Positions 7,722 to 16,212 of a stretch of DNA of 64,000 bases are shown here, piece by piece (the first letter of the stretch is position 1; each line of letters begins with the position of its first letter). The notes under the pieces are model-generated. The model made no database searches. It was not told the DNA's origin and saw only the letters and a list, made by a program, of their open reading frames with translations. The stretch comes from Nitrobacter sp051535215 (GTDB lineage Bacteria > Pseudomonadota > Alphaproteobacteria > Rhizobiales > Xanthobacteraceae): NCBI RefSeq assembly GCF_051535215.1, contig NZ_JBPPLY010000003.1, positions 186,001 to 250,000 on the forward strand, read 5' to 3'. Both the position numbers and the translations under genes were made by a program.

Positions 7722-8660
7722 GTGAATCGGGTTTTTCAGGTTTTCATCAGTTCGACCTACAACGATTTGAGGGACGAACGACAGGCCGTCAGCAACACGT
7801 TGGCAAAAGCGGGATACATGCCTGCTGGTCTGGAGGTGCTTCCGGCAACCGATCAAACGCAACTGGATTACATCAAGCGGATCATTGACCGAAGCGACTA
7901 TTTCATCACGATCGTCGGCGGCCATTATGGCTCTCTCTCGCATGACGGTCTTAATTTTAGCGAAGGAGCATTTGAATACGCGCGGTCGAAAGACGTTCCG
8001 ATACTTGCGTTCCTTTCTGAAACTTTTGAACCGGACGCCGGACTAAAGGAAAGACTGGATGCTTTCAAAGCTCGTTTGAGGACAGCCGGCATCGTCGAAA
8101 CCTGGATCAATGAAAGCGACCTTTGCATGAAGGTCGTGATGGCCGTCGCAACCGCGGTTAACCTGAAGCCGAGAACCGGCTGGATACGCGGCGATCAAGC
8201 CATCGATCCAAAAGTCCTCCAGGAACTGGAAAGACTCCGCATCGAGAATGCGGACTTTCATCAGAAACTGGCCAATCTCAATCGCGGCTCGACGGAACTG
8301 GTCCTCGCAGGATCGGTCGATTCGATTACCGTGGAATTCCTCGTCTATCGATCTGAAGAAGGGGTTCCGGACATCGTCTCCAAGTCGATTTCATTGGGCG
8401 ATGTTTTTGTCGGAATTTATGACCAGCTCCTCAAGAGCCCCTCGGAAGCCTACGTTCGAGAGCTTGTCGGATATTGGTACCGGCAGAAATTTCGCATGTC
8501 CGACTATTGGGAGCTTGGCGAAAAAAGCGCGACCGTCATCCGGGACCGGCTGGAAACCATGGGCCTGATCAGATCCCGCTCGATCATCGCGGGGTTTTCC
8601 AATCACATTGCCTGGTCCGTAACCGAAAAGGGAAAACGGTTTCTCCAGTCGCGACGCTAA
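7722..8660 (+). CDS. DUF4062 (TIR-like) protein with winged-helix-like C-terminus
   Basis: The N-terminal region, VFISSTYNDLRDERQAV through GHYGSLSHDGLNFSEGAFEYARSKDVPIL (about residues 5-95), matches DUF4062. This TIR/STIR-like fold often sits at the N-terminus of predicted nucleotide-signalling or defence proteins. A short charged helix (about 168-190, LQELERLRIENADFHQKLANL) follows. The C-terminal 100 residues (GEKSATVIRDRLETMGLIR, then WSVTEKGKRFLQSRR) look like a winged-helix DNA- or protein-binding module. The GTG at 7722 gives MNRVFQVFISST, the family-like start; a TTG at 7689 is the alternative. It has no NTPase domain, so it is a free-standing form of 312 residues. It lies alone, just before tRNA-Leu. 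Its function is unknown; a stress or defence effector is inference. Confidence 0.75.
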   Translation: MNRVFQVFISSTYNDLRDERQAVSNTLAKAGYMPAGLEVLPATDQTQLDYIKRIIDRSDYFITIVGGHYGSLSHDGLNFSEGAFEYARSKDVPILAFLSETFEPDAGLKERLDAFKARLRTAGIVETWINESDLCMKVVMAVATAVNLKPRTGWIRGDQAIDPKVLQELERLRIENADFHQKLANLNRGSTELVLAGSVDSITVEFLVYRSEEGVPDIVSKSISLGDVFVGIYDQLLKSPSEAYVRELVGYWYRQKFRMSDYWELGEKSATVIRDRLETMGLIRSRSIIAGFSNHIAWSVTEKGKRFLQSRR

Positions 8661-8715
8661 TGATCGACCAGATTCCGCAATCACTTAACGCGACCTCCGG
8701 ATCATTTTTGTGAGG

Positions 8716-8800
8716 TGGTGCGCTCGGAGGGACTCGAACCCCCACGATGTTACTCACTGCCACCTCAAGGCAGCGCGTCTACCAATTCCGCCACGAGCGC
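8716..8800 (-). tRNA. tRNA-Leu(GAG)
   Basis: The minus strand folds as a long-variable-arm leucine tRNA: acceptor GCGCUCG pairs with CGAGCGC, the anticodon stem CUGCC/GGCAG encloses loop UUGAGGU with anticodon GAG, and the T-arm contains GGUUCGAGUCC. The 3' CCA is encoded (8716-8718). The length is 85 bases including CCA. It borders an accessory patch to its left, but no attachment-site duplicate was found. Confidence 0.96.
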
Positions 8801-9013
8801 TATTGGATCGGAGCCAAGGCTGATGCCCTGACCGGATCGACGGCGCCGATGTAACAAAACAATGGTGGGGGGACAAGGCCCGGCAGAACGTAAAGCGATC
8901 CGAAACAAGCATTGCCTTGGACCCATAACGATACTGGAATCAGGGGTTTCGGGTGTGCTTTTGATCCCGTCGCCTATCTTGGGTCCGTCCGTTGCCGACC
9001 CGCAACTCAGCGA

Positions 9014-9256
9014 TTACCTGCGATCGGGGGTTCGCGGCAGCATCTGTTTGACTTCAACCGCAATGCGGTTGCGATTGACCATTACCACACCGCTGGCGAC
9101 CGGCATGTTGTTGGCGAGGATCTTGACCTCGTCCTGCTCGGTAGCATCCAGTTCGATGATAGCGCCGCGGCTGAGCCGCATGACCTGATGAACGGGCATC
9201 GACGTGGTCCCCAGGACCACCATGAGATCGACGGATACTTTATCGAGCGTCGCCAC
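9014..9256 (-). CDS. fliN: FliN-like flagellar motor switch protein (SpoA domain)
   Basis: The 80-residue product starting (GTG)ATLDKVSVDLMVVLGTTSMPV is almost entirely one SpoA/C-ring domain. It contains VHQVMRLSRGAIIELDATEQDEVKIL and the hallmark PVASGVVMVNRNRIAVEV. Such short FliN proteins in rhizobia form the lower C-ring with FliG and FliM. The open frame extends far upstream, but those residues resemble the antisense of non-coding DNA; the GTG at 9256 fits the family. No other flagellar gene is near, so it is an isolated copy. It is divergent from lipB. Confidence 0.85.
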   Translation of the reverse strand: MATLDKVSVDLMVVLGTTSMPVHQVMRLSRGAIIELDATEQDEVKILANNMPVASGVVMVNRNRIAVEVKQMLPRTPDRR

Positions 9257-9319
9257 GAATACGGACTCACGAACCTGCAAAATTGATACGGTCCAAGACC
9301 ACCACGTTATGGTTAGACA

Positions 9320-10045
9320 ATGGTTAATGACCGCCAGCTTCTCGATCTGAAGCCGTGTGCAGCCTCGCCCGGCAAGCCCGTCGACTGGGTCCTGTCCGAT
9401 GCGCCGGTGCCCTATCCCGATGCTGTTGCCGCCATGGAGACGCGGGCGGCTGCGATCGCCTCGGGTGAAGCTCCGGAACTGGTCTGGCTGCTGGAGCACC
9501 CTCCGCTCTACACCTCAGGCACCAGCGGGCGCGAAGGCGATCTGCTGCAGACCCGCTTTCCGCTGTTTTCGACCGGGCGCGGCGGCCAGGTGACATATCA
9601 CGGCCCCGGCCAGCGCGTGGCCTATGTTATGCTCGATTTGAAGCGTCGCCGTCCCGACGTGCGGGCGTTCGTCGCCGGACTCGAGGAATGGATCATCCGC
9701 ACGCTCCGCGCTTTCGACGTCAAGGGCGAACGGCGGCAGGACCGGGTCGGTGTCTGGGTGGCGCGCCCGGACAAGGGGCCGGGCCATGAGGACAAGATCG
9801 CGGCGATCGGCGTGCGGCTGCGCCGCTGGGTATCGTTCCACGGCGTCTCGCTCAATGTCGAACCCGACCTCAGCCATTTCGATGCCATCGTGCCCTGCGG
9901 CGTCACCGACCCGCGCTACGGCGTCACCAGTCTCGCCGATCTCGGCCTTCGTGTCGGACTGGTAGATGTGGACATCGCGCTCCGGCGCGCCTTCGCAGAG
10001 GTGTTCGGGCCTTCGGAACTGCGTATGCCGGAAAAAGTCACCTGA
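9320..10045 (+). CDS. lipB: Lipoyl(octanoyl) transferase
   Basis: LipB moves octanoyl groups from acyl carrier protein to the lipoyl domains of 2-oxoacid dehydrogenases. The 241 residues include LLEHPPLYTSGTSG, the RGGQVTYHGPGQ signature, the catalytic lysine segment DKIAAIGVRLRRWVSFHG and the catalytic cysteine in VPCGVTD. The ATG at 9320 overlaps no other gene. It is divergent from fliN, with 63 bases between the two starts, and convergent with the acylphosphatase gene. Confidence 0.97.
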   Translation: MVNDRQLLDLKPCAASPGKPVDWVLSDAPVPYPDAVAAMETRAAAIASGEAPELVWLLEHPPLYTSGTSGREGDLLQTRFPLFSTGRGGQVTYHGPGQRVAYVMLDLKRRRPDVRAFVAGLEEWIIRTLRAFDVKGERRQDRVGVWVARPDKGPGHEDKIAAIGVRLRRWVSFHGVSLNVEPDLSHFDAIVPCGVTDPRYGVTSLADLGLRVGLVDVDIALRRAFAEVFGPSELRMPEKVT

Positions 10046-10101
10046 CCTCTGCGCTGCTGGTACGAAACCGCGTGGTCGCAGGCCGTGGCGCCATGGTTTG
10101 C

Positions 10102-10401
10102 TTACACCGTCGGAAGTTGTGAGAAGCGCTCGCCGGGCCGGATCAACTTTAAGGCGGCCGCCGTCACAAGCTGATCCTCGATCGCATCGACGCGCGCGGA
10201 TTCCGGTCCGTTCCGGCAGTGTGCCACCATGTCGGCGACGGCTTCGGCGCGTCCCGTGAACAAGGCCTCGACGCTGCCGTCACGGCGGTTTCGTACCCAG
10301 CCGGCAACGCCGAGACGGATGGCTTCGATCGTCGCCCAGTAGCGGAAGCCGACGCCCTGCACGCGGCCGCGGATCACGATCTGACGAACTACATCGTCCA
10401 T
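10102..10401 (-). CDS. acyP: Acylphosphatase
   Basis: A 99-residue acylphosphatase, which hydrolyses carboxyl-phosphate bonds such as acetyl phosphate. The active-site motif RGRVQGVGFRYW carries the catalytic arginine, and GWVRNRRDGSVEALFTG contains the conserved asparagine. Length and start at 10401 are typical. It follows the carboxylase alpha subunit gene on the same strand, 70 bases downstream, and may be co-transcribed with it. Confidence 0.95.
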   Translation of the reverse strand: MDDVVRQIVIRGRVQGVGFRYWATIEAIRLGVAGWVRNRRDGSVEALFTGRAEAVADMVAHCRNGPESARVDAIEDQLVTAAALKLIRPGERFSQLPTV

Positions 10402-10471
10402 TGGCGTTTCATTTCCGGCACTTCACGCCGCGCGCGGACAAGGCTTCAAGGCGCTGGCGAACACCGCCATC

Positions 10472-12487
10472 TCACGCAAATTCGAGGACCAGCGCATCGA
10501 CCGCCAGGGTCGACCCTGGAACGGCTGCGATCTTCTTGATGACTCCGTCCTGCTCGGCCCGCAGCACGTTCTGCATCTTCATGGCTTCGATCACCGCCAG
10601 CGTCTCGCCGGCCTTGACTTCCTGTCCCTCCGTCACGGCGATCGAGACGACGAGGCCCGGCATCGGACACAGCAGCTTCTTGCCGTTGTCGGCCGCCGTC
10701 GCCGCCGGCATTAGCCGCGCCGCCCCCGCCTCGGTTTCGGTGAACACGTTGACCACGATCTCGAAGCCTTGATGCGCGAGCCGGAATCCGTTTGCGACAG
10801 GCCTGACCTGCATCGCGACCGGATTGTCGTCGATCATACCTTGCCAGACCGCCTGGCCCGGCACCCAGCGCGAGAGCAGCCTATAGGTGTCGCCGGCATC
10901 TCCATCCGTCGCGACGAAGCGGACCGCGATGACATCGCCTTCGCGGGCGACATCGAGCAGGATTTCATCGCGGCCGAGCCAGACCGCACGGCGACCTTCG
11001 CGTCTGACGACACGACCGGACATCTGGCCGGAAATCCGTCGCTTGCGTTCGCCGAGTACGTGATCGATGGCAGCCGCCACCGCGGCCAGCCTGAACGCCG
11101 TCTCTCCTTGTGGTGTCCGCGCCGTAAATCCGTTTGGGAATTCCTCGGCGATGAACCCGGTCGAAAGGTGGCCGGCGCGCCAGCGCGGATGGTGCATCAG
11201 GGCCGACAGAAAAGGAACGTTATGCCGGATGCCGTCGATGTAAAACGCGTCGAGCGCGTGAGCCTGCGCCTCGATGGCGGCCCGGCGCGAAGGCCCGTGC
11301 GTCACGAGCTTCGCGATCATCGGATCATAGTGGATGGAAATCTCGCCGCCCTCGTACACCCCCGTATCATTGCGCACAACGATGCCGTCCCGGTTCGTTT
11401 CTGCCGGCGGACGATATTTGACGAGGCGGCCGACCGAGGGCAGGAAACCGCGGAACGGATCTTCCGCATAGACGCGCGATTCAACCGCCCATCCCGTCAG
11501 CGTCACATCCTTCTGCGCGATCAAGAGTTTTTCTCCGGCTGCGATGCGGATCATCTGCTCAACCAGATCAATGCCGGTGACCAGTTCCGTGACCGGATGC
11601 TCGACCTGGAGCCGCGTGTTCATTTCGAGAAAGTAGAAGCTCTTGTCCTGGCCGGCGACGAATTCGACAGTGCCCGCCGAGTCGTAATTCACCGCCCGAG
11701 CCAGCGCGACGGCCTGTTCGCCCATCTTGCGCCGGGTGGCCTCGTCAAGCAGCGGCGACGGCGCCTCCTCGACGACCTTCTGATTTCGCCGCTGGATCGA
11801 GCACTCGCGCTCGCCAAGGTAGATCGTGTTGCCATGCTTGTCGCCGAGCACCTGGATTTCGATATGGCGGGGATCGATGATGAATTTCTCGATGAAGACC
11901 CGGTCGTCGCCGAACGACGACTTCGCCTCGGCCCTCGCGAGATTGAACCCTTCGGCGACCTCGGCGCTCGCATGCGCAATGCGCATGCCCTTTCCGCCGC
12001 CTCCCGCCGATGCCTTGATCATCACGGGATAGCCGATCTCGTCCGCGATCTTGACGGCGTGCCGGTCATCCTCGATCACGCCGAGATAGCCTGGAACGGT
12101 CGAAACTCCGGCCTTTGCCGCGGCCTTTTTGGATTCGATCTTGTCGCCCATCGCCGCGATCGCTGTGGGATTCGGCCCGATGAAAACCAGGCCGGCATCC
12201 GCGAGCGCGCGGGGAAACGCCTCGCGCTCCGACAGAAAGCCGTATCCGGGATGCACGGCCTGCGCCCCGGTCCTGCGGCAGGCGTCCACGATCTTCTCGA
12301 TGACGAGATAGCTCTCGGCCGCCGGCGGCGGCCCGATCAGAACGGCCTCATCGGCCATCTCGACGTGAAGTGCGTCGCGATCGGCCTCCGAATACACGGC
12401 TACGGTTTCGATGCCCATTCGGCGGGCCGACTTGATGATCCGGCAGGCGATCTCGCCGCGATTGGCGATCAGTATCCGTTTGAACAT
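10472..12487 (-). CDS. pccA: Propionyl/acetyl-CoA carboxylase alpha subunit
   Basis: The 671-residue protein has an N-terminal biotin carboxylase domain (MFKRILIANRGEIACRI, the glycine loop ASAGGGGKGMRIA, EMNTRLQVEHPVTE) and a C-terminal biotinyl domain with the biotin-accepting lysine in EAMKMQNVL about 35 residues before the end. It carboxylates biotin for a separate acyl-CoA carboxyltransferase beta subunit, which is not in this window. Length and BT-like middle region fit propionyl-CoA carboxylase (PccA) better than AccC. Methylcrotonyl-CoA carboxylase is an alternative. The start is the ATG at 12487. Confidence 0.9.
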   Translation of the reverse strand: MFKRILIANRGEIACRIIKSARRMGIETVAVYSEADRDALHVEMADEAVLIGPPPAAESYLVIEKIVDACRRTGAQAVHPGYGFLSEREAFPRALADAGLVFIGPNPTAIAAMGDKIESKKAAAKAGVSTVPGYLGVIEDDRHAVKIADEIGYPVMIKASAGGGGKGMRIAHASAEVAEGFNLARAEAKSSFGDDRVFIEKFIIDPRHIEIQVLGDKHGNTIYLGERECSIQRRNQKVVEEAPSPLLDEATRRKMGEQAVALARAVNYDSAGTVEFVAGQDKSFYFLEMNTRLQVEHPVTELVTGIDLVEQMIRIAAGEKLLIAQKDVTLTGWAVESRVYAEDPFRGFLPSVGRLVKYRPPAETNRDGIVVRNDTGVYEGGEISIHYDPMIAKLVTHGPSRRAAIEAQAHALDAFYIDGIRHNVPFLSALMHHPRWRAGHLSTGFIAEEFPNGFTARTPQGETAFRLAAVAAAIDHVLGERKRRISGQMSGRVVRREGRRAVWLGRDEILLDVAREGDVIAVRFVATDGDAGDTYRLLSRWVPGQAVWQGMIDDNPVAMQVRPVANGFRLAHQGFEIVVNVFTETEAGAARLMPAATAADNGKKLLCPMPGLVVSIAVTEGQEVKAGETLAVIEAMKMQNVLRAEQDGVIKKIAAVPGSTLAVDALVLEFA

Positions 12488-12644
12488 CTGCCTGTTGACC
12501 TGCAACCTTGAGGCGCGGTCCAGTCTTCCGGACGGTCTGCGCGATCTGGCCTTGGAACGCGGCGAACCATTCCCTCGTACAGAAAAAAGAAAACAGGAGC
12601 AAAGACTTTTCGGCCGGAACGCCCGTGCAGGATCTCCGCGAGGC

Positions 12645-13214
12645 CTACATGCCGAGATCGAAAATGTTCGGAAAATGAACCAACGGCAGGGTCGCCGCGC
12701 CGATCAGGCTCGCAACCAGCGCCATCAAATGACGATTGCTGCGGCGCTTGCCGCGCATCTGGGTTGCGATCCATTCCAGCACTTCGATATTGACGCCCAC
12801 TGCCCTGGTCGGGGCCCAGCTTTCGATCGCGGTCGTCGGCGCCAAGGCGATGCTGCGCGGCGGCACCGGCAGGCCTGAGGCGGATGCAGCGTGATGCACG
12901 ATCGCTTTGGTAAAAAGATCATCGAACTGTCCGTCGTCGCATCGCTCGGCAGCGGCATCGTTGATTTCGAACAGGGCTTCGGCCTCCTCCCGGCTCACCG
13001 GCCGGTTATCCACGGCAACAGCCGTCAGGAGCCGCGCGCACCATGACGCATCGGTGGAGTCGAGCACGCGGGAAAAGTGAACGCGGCCGCGTGCGGTCGG
13101 CCCTTCCCCAGTGATGACGCTGTCGCGAACGGTAGCGAGCGCGGCAACCACGGCTTCCGGGCTGGTAATGGTGGAAATGTCGATCGGGCCGACGGCGGAG
13201 GTGTCGGAAGACAT
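12645..13214 (-). CDS. Hypothetical protein with C-terminal membrane helix
   Basis: The 189-residue protein starting MSSDTSAVGPIDIST has no domain I recognise with confidence. Residues about 20-110 look alpha-helical and acidic, reminiscent of DUF2336-like helical repeats. The C-terminus has a basic stretch (MRGKRRSNRH) followed by one hydrophobic segment (LMALVASLIGAATLPLVHF), suggesting a tail-anchored inner-membrane protein. It lies upstream of the carboxylase on the same strand, 157 bases away. Confidence 0.7.
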   Translation of the reverse strand: MSSDTSAVGPIDISTITSPEAVVAALATVRDSVITGEGPTARGRVHFSRVLDSTDASWCARLLTAVAVDNRPVSREEAEALFEINDAAAERCDDGQFDDLFTKAIVHHAASASGLPVPPRSIALAPTTAIESWAPTRAVGVNIEVLEWIATQMRGKRRSNRHLMALVASLIGAATLPLVHFPNIFDLGM

Positions 13215-13582
13215 AGGCTTGGTTCTCACTTCTGGATTTGGTCTACACACTCACACGCACGTGAATCGTTCGTTAAAATCCGGCAATCCGCTGATGCGCT
13301 CTGAATACCCCGACGTCGGTTTGTCGCCGCGACTAGCATCGCGGTTCATGTCGATCGCAGTACCGTTCGGCGCGCGTGGGGCATGGCCGCGGCAACATCG
13401 CGGCATCTCGATCACAAAGCCGTAGGCGTTAATTCGTCGGACCGACCGGGACCCGACAGGAAGATGCTCCGCAACGCTTGCGCCAAGAAAGATATTATCC
13501 TTTTTGATTATCCGGTTCCGTTTCCCACTCCTGCCGCCTATATTCGCCATATCCCGCCGTTAATTGACACAAGGACGTGACG
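13215..13582. other. Divergent intergenic region
   Basis: About 370 bases between the tail-anchored hypothetical gene and the peroxiredoxin gene. No gene is supported. It should contain both promoters. AT-rich tracts occur near 13270 and 13490-13515, but no operator could be named. Confidence 0.5.
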
Positions 13583-14245
13583 ATGACTTTATCGATTGGT
13601 TCGCCTGCGCCGGACTTCGAAGCAGAAAGCACCGAAGGCCACATCAGCTTCCACAAATGGCTCGGCAACGGCTGGGGACTTTTCTTCTCTCATCCGAAGG
13701 ATTTTACGCCCGTCTGCACCACTGAGCTCGGCGCCGTCGCACGGCTCAAGCCGGAGTTCGACAAGCGCGGCGTCAAGCTGATCGGCATCAGCGTCGACCC
13801 GACCGACAAACATCATCTGTGGTCTAAGGACATCGAGGAGACGCAAGGCGTCGCGCCGAACTATCCGTTGATCGCCGACGTCGATTTCAACGTCGCCAAG
13901 CTCTACGGCATGCTCCCGGCCAGCACCTCGGGCGACGTCAACAAGCGGACGCCAGCGGACAACCAGACCGTGCGCAATATCTTCGTGATCGGCCCCGACA
14001 AGCAGATCAAGCTGGTCTTCGTCTACCCGATGAGCACCGGCCGCAATTGGCAGGAAGTGCTGCGCGCGATCGACTCCCTGCAACTCACCGCCAAGCACAG
14101 CGTCTCCACGCCGTCGGACTGGAAGCCGGGCGACGACGTGTTCCTCTCCGCAGCGGTGCCGGAGGAAGAAGCGCGCAAGAAATTCCCCAAGGGCTGGAAA
14201 TCGCCGAAGCCGTATTTCCGCATCGTCGAGCAGCCGAAGGACTAG
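13583..14245 (+). CDS. 1-Cys peroxiredoxin (Prx6 type)
   Basis: A 220-residue AhpC/TSA-family peroxidase that reduces peroxides. The peroxidatic cysteine is in HPKDFTPVCTTELGAV (about residue 45), and the Prx6-type C-terminal domain (NWQEVLRAIDSLQLTAKH, WKPGDDVFL) is present, with no resolving cysteine in the 2-Cys position. A GTG two codons upstream is possible, but AAGGA spacing favours the ATG at 13583. A strong terminator follows at 14273. Confidence 0.93.
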   Translation: MTLSIGSPAPDFEAESTEGHISFHKWLGNGWGLFFSHPKDFTPVCTTELGAVARLKPEFDKRGVKLIGISVDPTDKHHLWSKDIEETQGVAPNYPLIADVDFNVAKLYGMLPASTSGDVNKRTPADNQTVRNIFVIGPDKQIKLVFVYPMSTGRNWQEVLRAIDSLQLTAKHSVSTPSDWKPGDDVFLSAAVPEEEARKKFPKGWKSPKPYFRIVEQPKD

Positions 14246-14272
14246 GCCGTCCTCGCGTTCAGAAGAGTGCAT

Positions 14273-14302
14273 GAAGGGACGCCACGGCGTCCCTTCTTTT
14301 TT
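14273..14302 (+). terminator. Intrinsic terminator after peroxiredoxin gene
   Basis: An 11-bp stem GAAGGGACGCC/GGCGTCCCTTC with a 2-base apex in the perfect-arm reading is followed by six T residues on the plus strand, 28 bases past the stop codon. Confidence 0.92.
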
Positions 14303-14414
14303 ATGGCATGCTCGCGGTTGCCGCCATGCGCGCACGAACCTATGCTAGGCGGTGACAGCAGTTTGCGCGGCGACGCGCGCAACCTCCCCTACCGATAGAG
14401 AATTGGAAACCACC

Positions 14415-15542
14415 ATGCACGTTCGCGCCGCAGTCGCCATTGCCGCCGGCAAGCCGCTGGAAGTCACGACCGTGGAACTCGATGGGCCGCGCGAGGGCGA
14501 AGTCATGGTCGAGATCAAGGCCAGCGGCGTCTGCCACACCGACGAGTTCACGCTGTCAGGCGCCGATCCGGAAGGACTGTTTCCGGCGATTCTCGGCCAT
14601 GAGGGTGCCGGCGTGGTCGTCGATGTCGGCAAGGGCGTGACGTCGGTGAAGAAAGGCGATCACGTCATTCCGCTCTACACGCCGGAATGCCGGCAATGTC
14701 CGTCATGCCTGTCGCGCAAGACCAATCTCTGCACGGCAATCCGCGCCACCCAAGGCCAGGGGCTGATGCCCGACGGCACGTCCCGCTTCTCGCTCGATGG
14801 CAGGAAGATCCACCATTACATGGGTACTTCGACCTTCGCCAATTATACCGTGCTGCCGGAGATCGCGGTCGCGAAAATCCGTGAGGACGCGCCATTCGAC
14901 AAGGTCTGCTACATCGGCTGCGGCGTGACCACCGGTATCGGCGCGGTCATCAATACGGCGAAGGTGGAGCCCGGCGCGAAGACGATCGTGTTCGGCCTCG
15001 GCGGCATTGGATTGAACGTGCTGCAGGGGCTGCGGCTCGCCGGCGCCGACATGATCATCGGCGTCGACATCAACGACGACCGCAAGGCGTGGGGTGAACG
15101 CTTCGGCATGACTCACTTCGTCAACCCGACGGACATGGGCAAGGATCTCGTCCCTCACCTCGTGGACATGACCAAGTCGGGCGCTGATCAAATTGGCGGC
15201 GCTGACTACACCTTCGACTGCACCGGCAACGTCAAGGTGATGCGTCAGGCGCTCGAAGCCTGTCACCGTGGATGGGGACAGTCGATCGTGATCGGCGTTG
15301 CCCCCGCTGGCGCCGAAATCGCGACGCGGCCGTTCCAGCTCGTCACCGGCAGGGTCTGGAAGGGCACCGCGTTCGGCGGCGCGCGCGGACGCACCGATGT
15401 GCCGAAGATCGTCGACTGGTACATGCAGGGTAAAATCCAGATCGACCCGATGATTACTCACGTCATGCCGCTCGACGACATCAACCGGGCGTTCGACCTG
15501 ATGCACAAAGGCCAGTCAATACGCAGCGTCGTGACGTTCTGA
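14415..15542 (+). CDS. frmA: S-(hydroxymethyl)glutathione dehydrogenase (class III ADH)
   Basis: This zinc-dependent dehydrogenase oxidises the formaldehyde-glutathione adduct and reduces S-nitrosoglutathione. The 375-residue protein starts MHVRAAVAI after a GGAA site. It carries the catalytic-zinc residues (SGVCHTDEFTLSG, LGHEGAG), the four structural-zinc cysteines in CRQCPSCLSRKTNLC, and the NAD Rossmann motif GLGGIGLNVLQG. The upstream open frame is not family-like. A cupin gene follows after 13 bases and is probably co-transcribed. No S-formylglutathione hydrolase is adjacent. Confidence 0.95.
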   Translation: MHVRAAVAIAAGKPLEVTTVELDGPREGEVMVEIKASGVCHTDEFTLSGADPEGLFPAILGHEGAGVVVDVGKGVTSVKKGDHVIPLYTPECRQCPSCLSRKTNLCTAIRATQGQGLMPDGTSRFSLDGRKIHHYMGTSTFANYTVLPEIAVAKIREDAPFDKVCYIGCGVTTGIGAVINTAKVEPGAKTIVFGLGGIGLNVLQGLRLAGADMIIGVDINDDRKAWGERFGMTHFVNPTDMGKDLVPHLVDMTKSGADQIGGADYTFDCTGNVKVMRQALEACHRGWGQSIVIGVAPAGAEIATRPFQLVTGRVWKGTAFGGARGRTDVPKIVDWYMQGKIQIDPMITHVMPLDDINRAFDLMHKGQSIRSVVTF

Positions 15543-15555
15543 ATCGAAATAGCGC

Positions 15556-16044
15556 ATGAGCGATTCTACAAAGCAACCACCTTTCGCGCTTGTCGCAGCT
15601 CATACTCCGCCTCGCACGAAGCCGTCGAACTATCCCGAGCCATTTTTCTCGCGGATGCTGAAGCGGGAAAAACGTCCGCTGGGCGATCATTTCGGCCTGA
15701 CAAATTTCGGCGTGAACCTGACGAAGCTGTTTCCAGGCGGGGAATCCGCGCTGCTGCACCGGCACAGCAAGCAGGACGAATTCATCTACATCCTCGAAGG
15801 ACGGCCGACCCTCGTCACGGATGAAGGTGACATCGATCTCGAGCCTGGCATGTGCGCGGGTTTCCCAGCCGCCGGCCGTGCCCATCACCTCATCAATCGG
15901 ACGGCTGCTGATGTGGTTTATATCGAGATCGGGGATCGTTCACCCGGCGACGAAGACAGCTACCCCGCCGATGATATTCAGGCGAAAATGGCTGCACCCG
16001 GCCGCTGGATATTTACACGCAAGGACGGAACACCCTACGGCTAG
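15556..16044 (+). CDS. Cupin domain protein
   Basis: A 162-residue single-domain cupin. The metal-binding motif 1 is recognisable as ALLHRHSKQDEFIYILEGRPTL and motif 2 as PGMCAGFPAAGRAHHLINRT, giving His/His/Glu/His ligands for a metal centre. The substrate is unknown. The 13-base spacing to the formaldehyde dehydrogenase suggests the two act in one operon, perhaps in aldehyde handling, but that is inference. A palindromic repeat element follows. Confidence 0.88.
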   Translation: MSDSTKQPPFALVAAHTPPRTKPSNYPEPFFSRMLKREKRPLGDHFGLTNFGVNLTKLFPGGESALLHRHSKQDEFIYILEGRPTLVTDEGDIDLEPGMCAGFPAAGRAHHLINRTAADVVYIEIGDRSPGDEDSYPADDIQAKMAAPGRWIFTRKDGTPYG

Positions 16045-16143
16045 AGCCTGTTTCAACTGCGTTGAACCAGACTTGTCGCTTATCTTTTGTTTGAGCATGA
16101 TCTTTCCCCGAAAACCGGTTTCCCCTTCGGGATCACGCTCTAA
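16042..16143. repeat. Rhizobiales-type intergenic palindrome (GAGCATGATC family)
   Basis: The core 16093-16140 begins GAGCATGATC and ends GATCACGCTC, with the inner sequence CCGAAAACCGGTTTCC, the form of a palindromic element scattered between genes in Bradyrhizobium-like genomes. The left flank GAGCCTGTTTCAACTGCGTT belongs to the extended element. It sits between the convergent cupin and cyclase genes and may end transcription from both. Confidence 0.8.
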
Positions 16144-16212
16144 GCACGATGCAAAACCATACGGGAATGAGAGGGCGGCAGCACACTCGAGCAAAAATCC
16201 GGAGCGATGCGA

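Noticed and set aside
5870..8800. Integrative island bounded by tRNA-Leu(GAG)
   Set aside because: No integrase and no duplicate of the tRNA 3' end were found near 5.9-6.2 kb; the patch is accessory but not provably mobile.
10769..12511. 580-codon plus-strand open frame opposite the carboxylase alpha subunit gene
   Set aside because: It is the antisense shadow of a well-conserved gene in GC-rich DNA; no family similarity or ribosome site.
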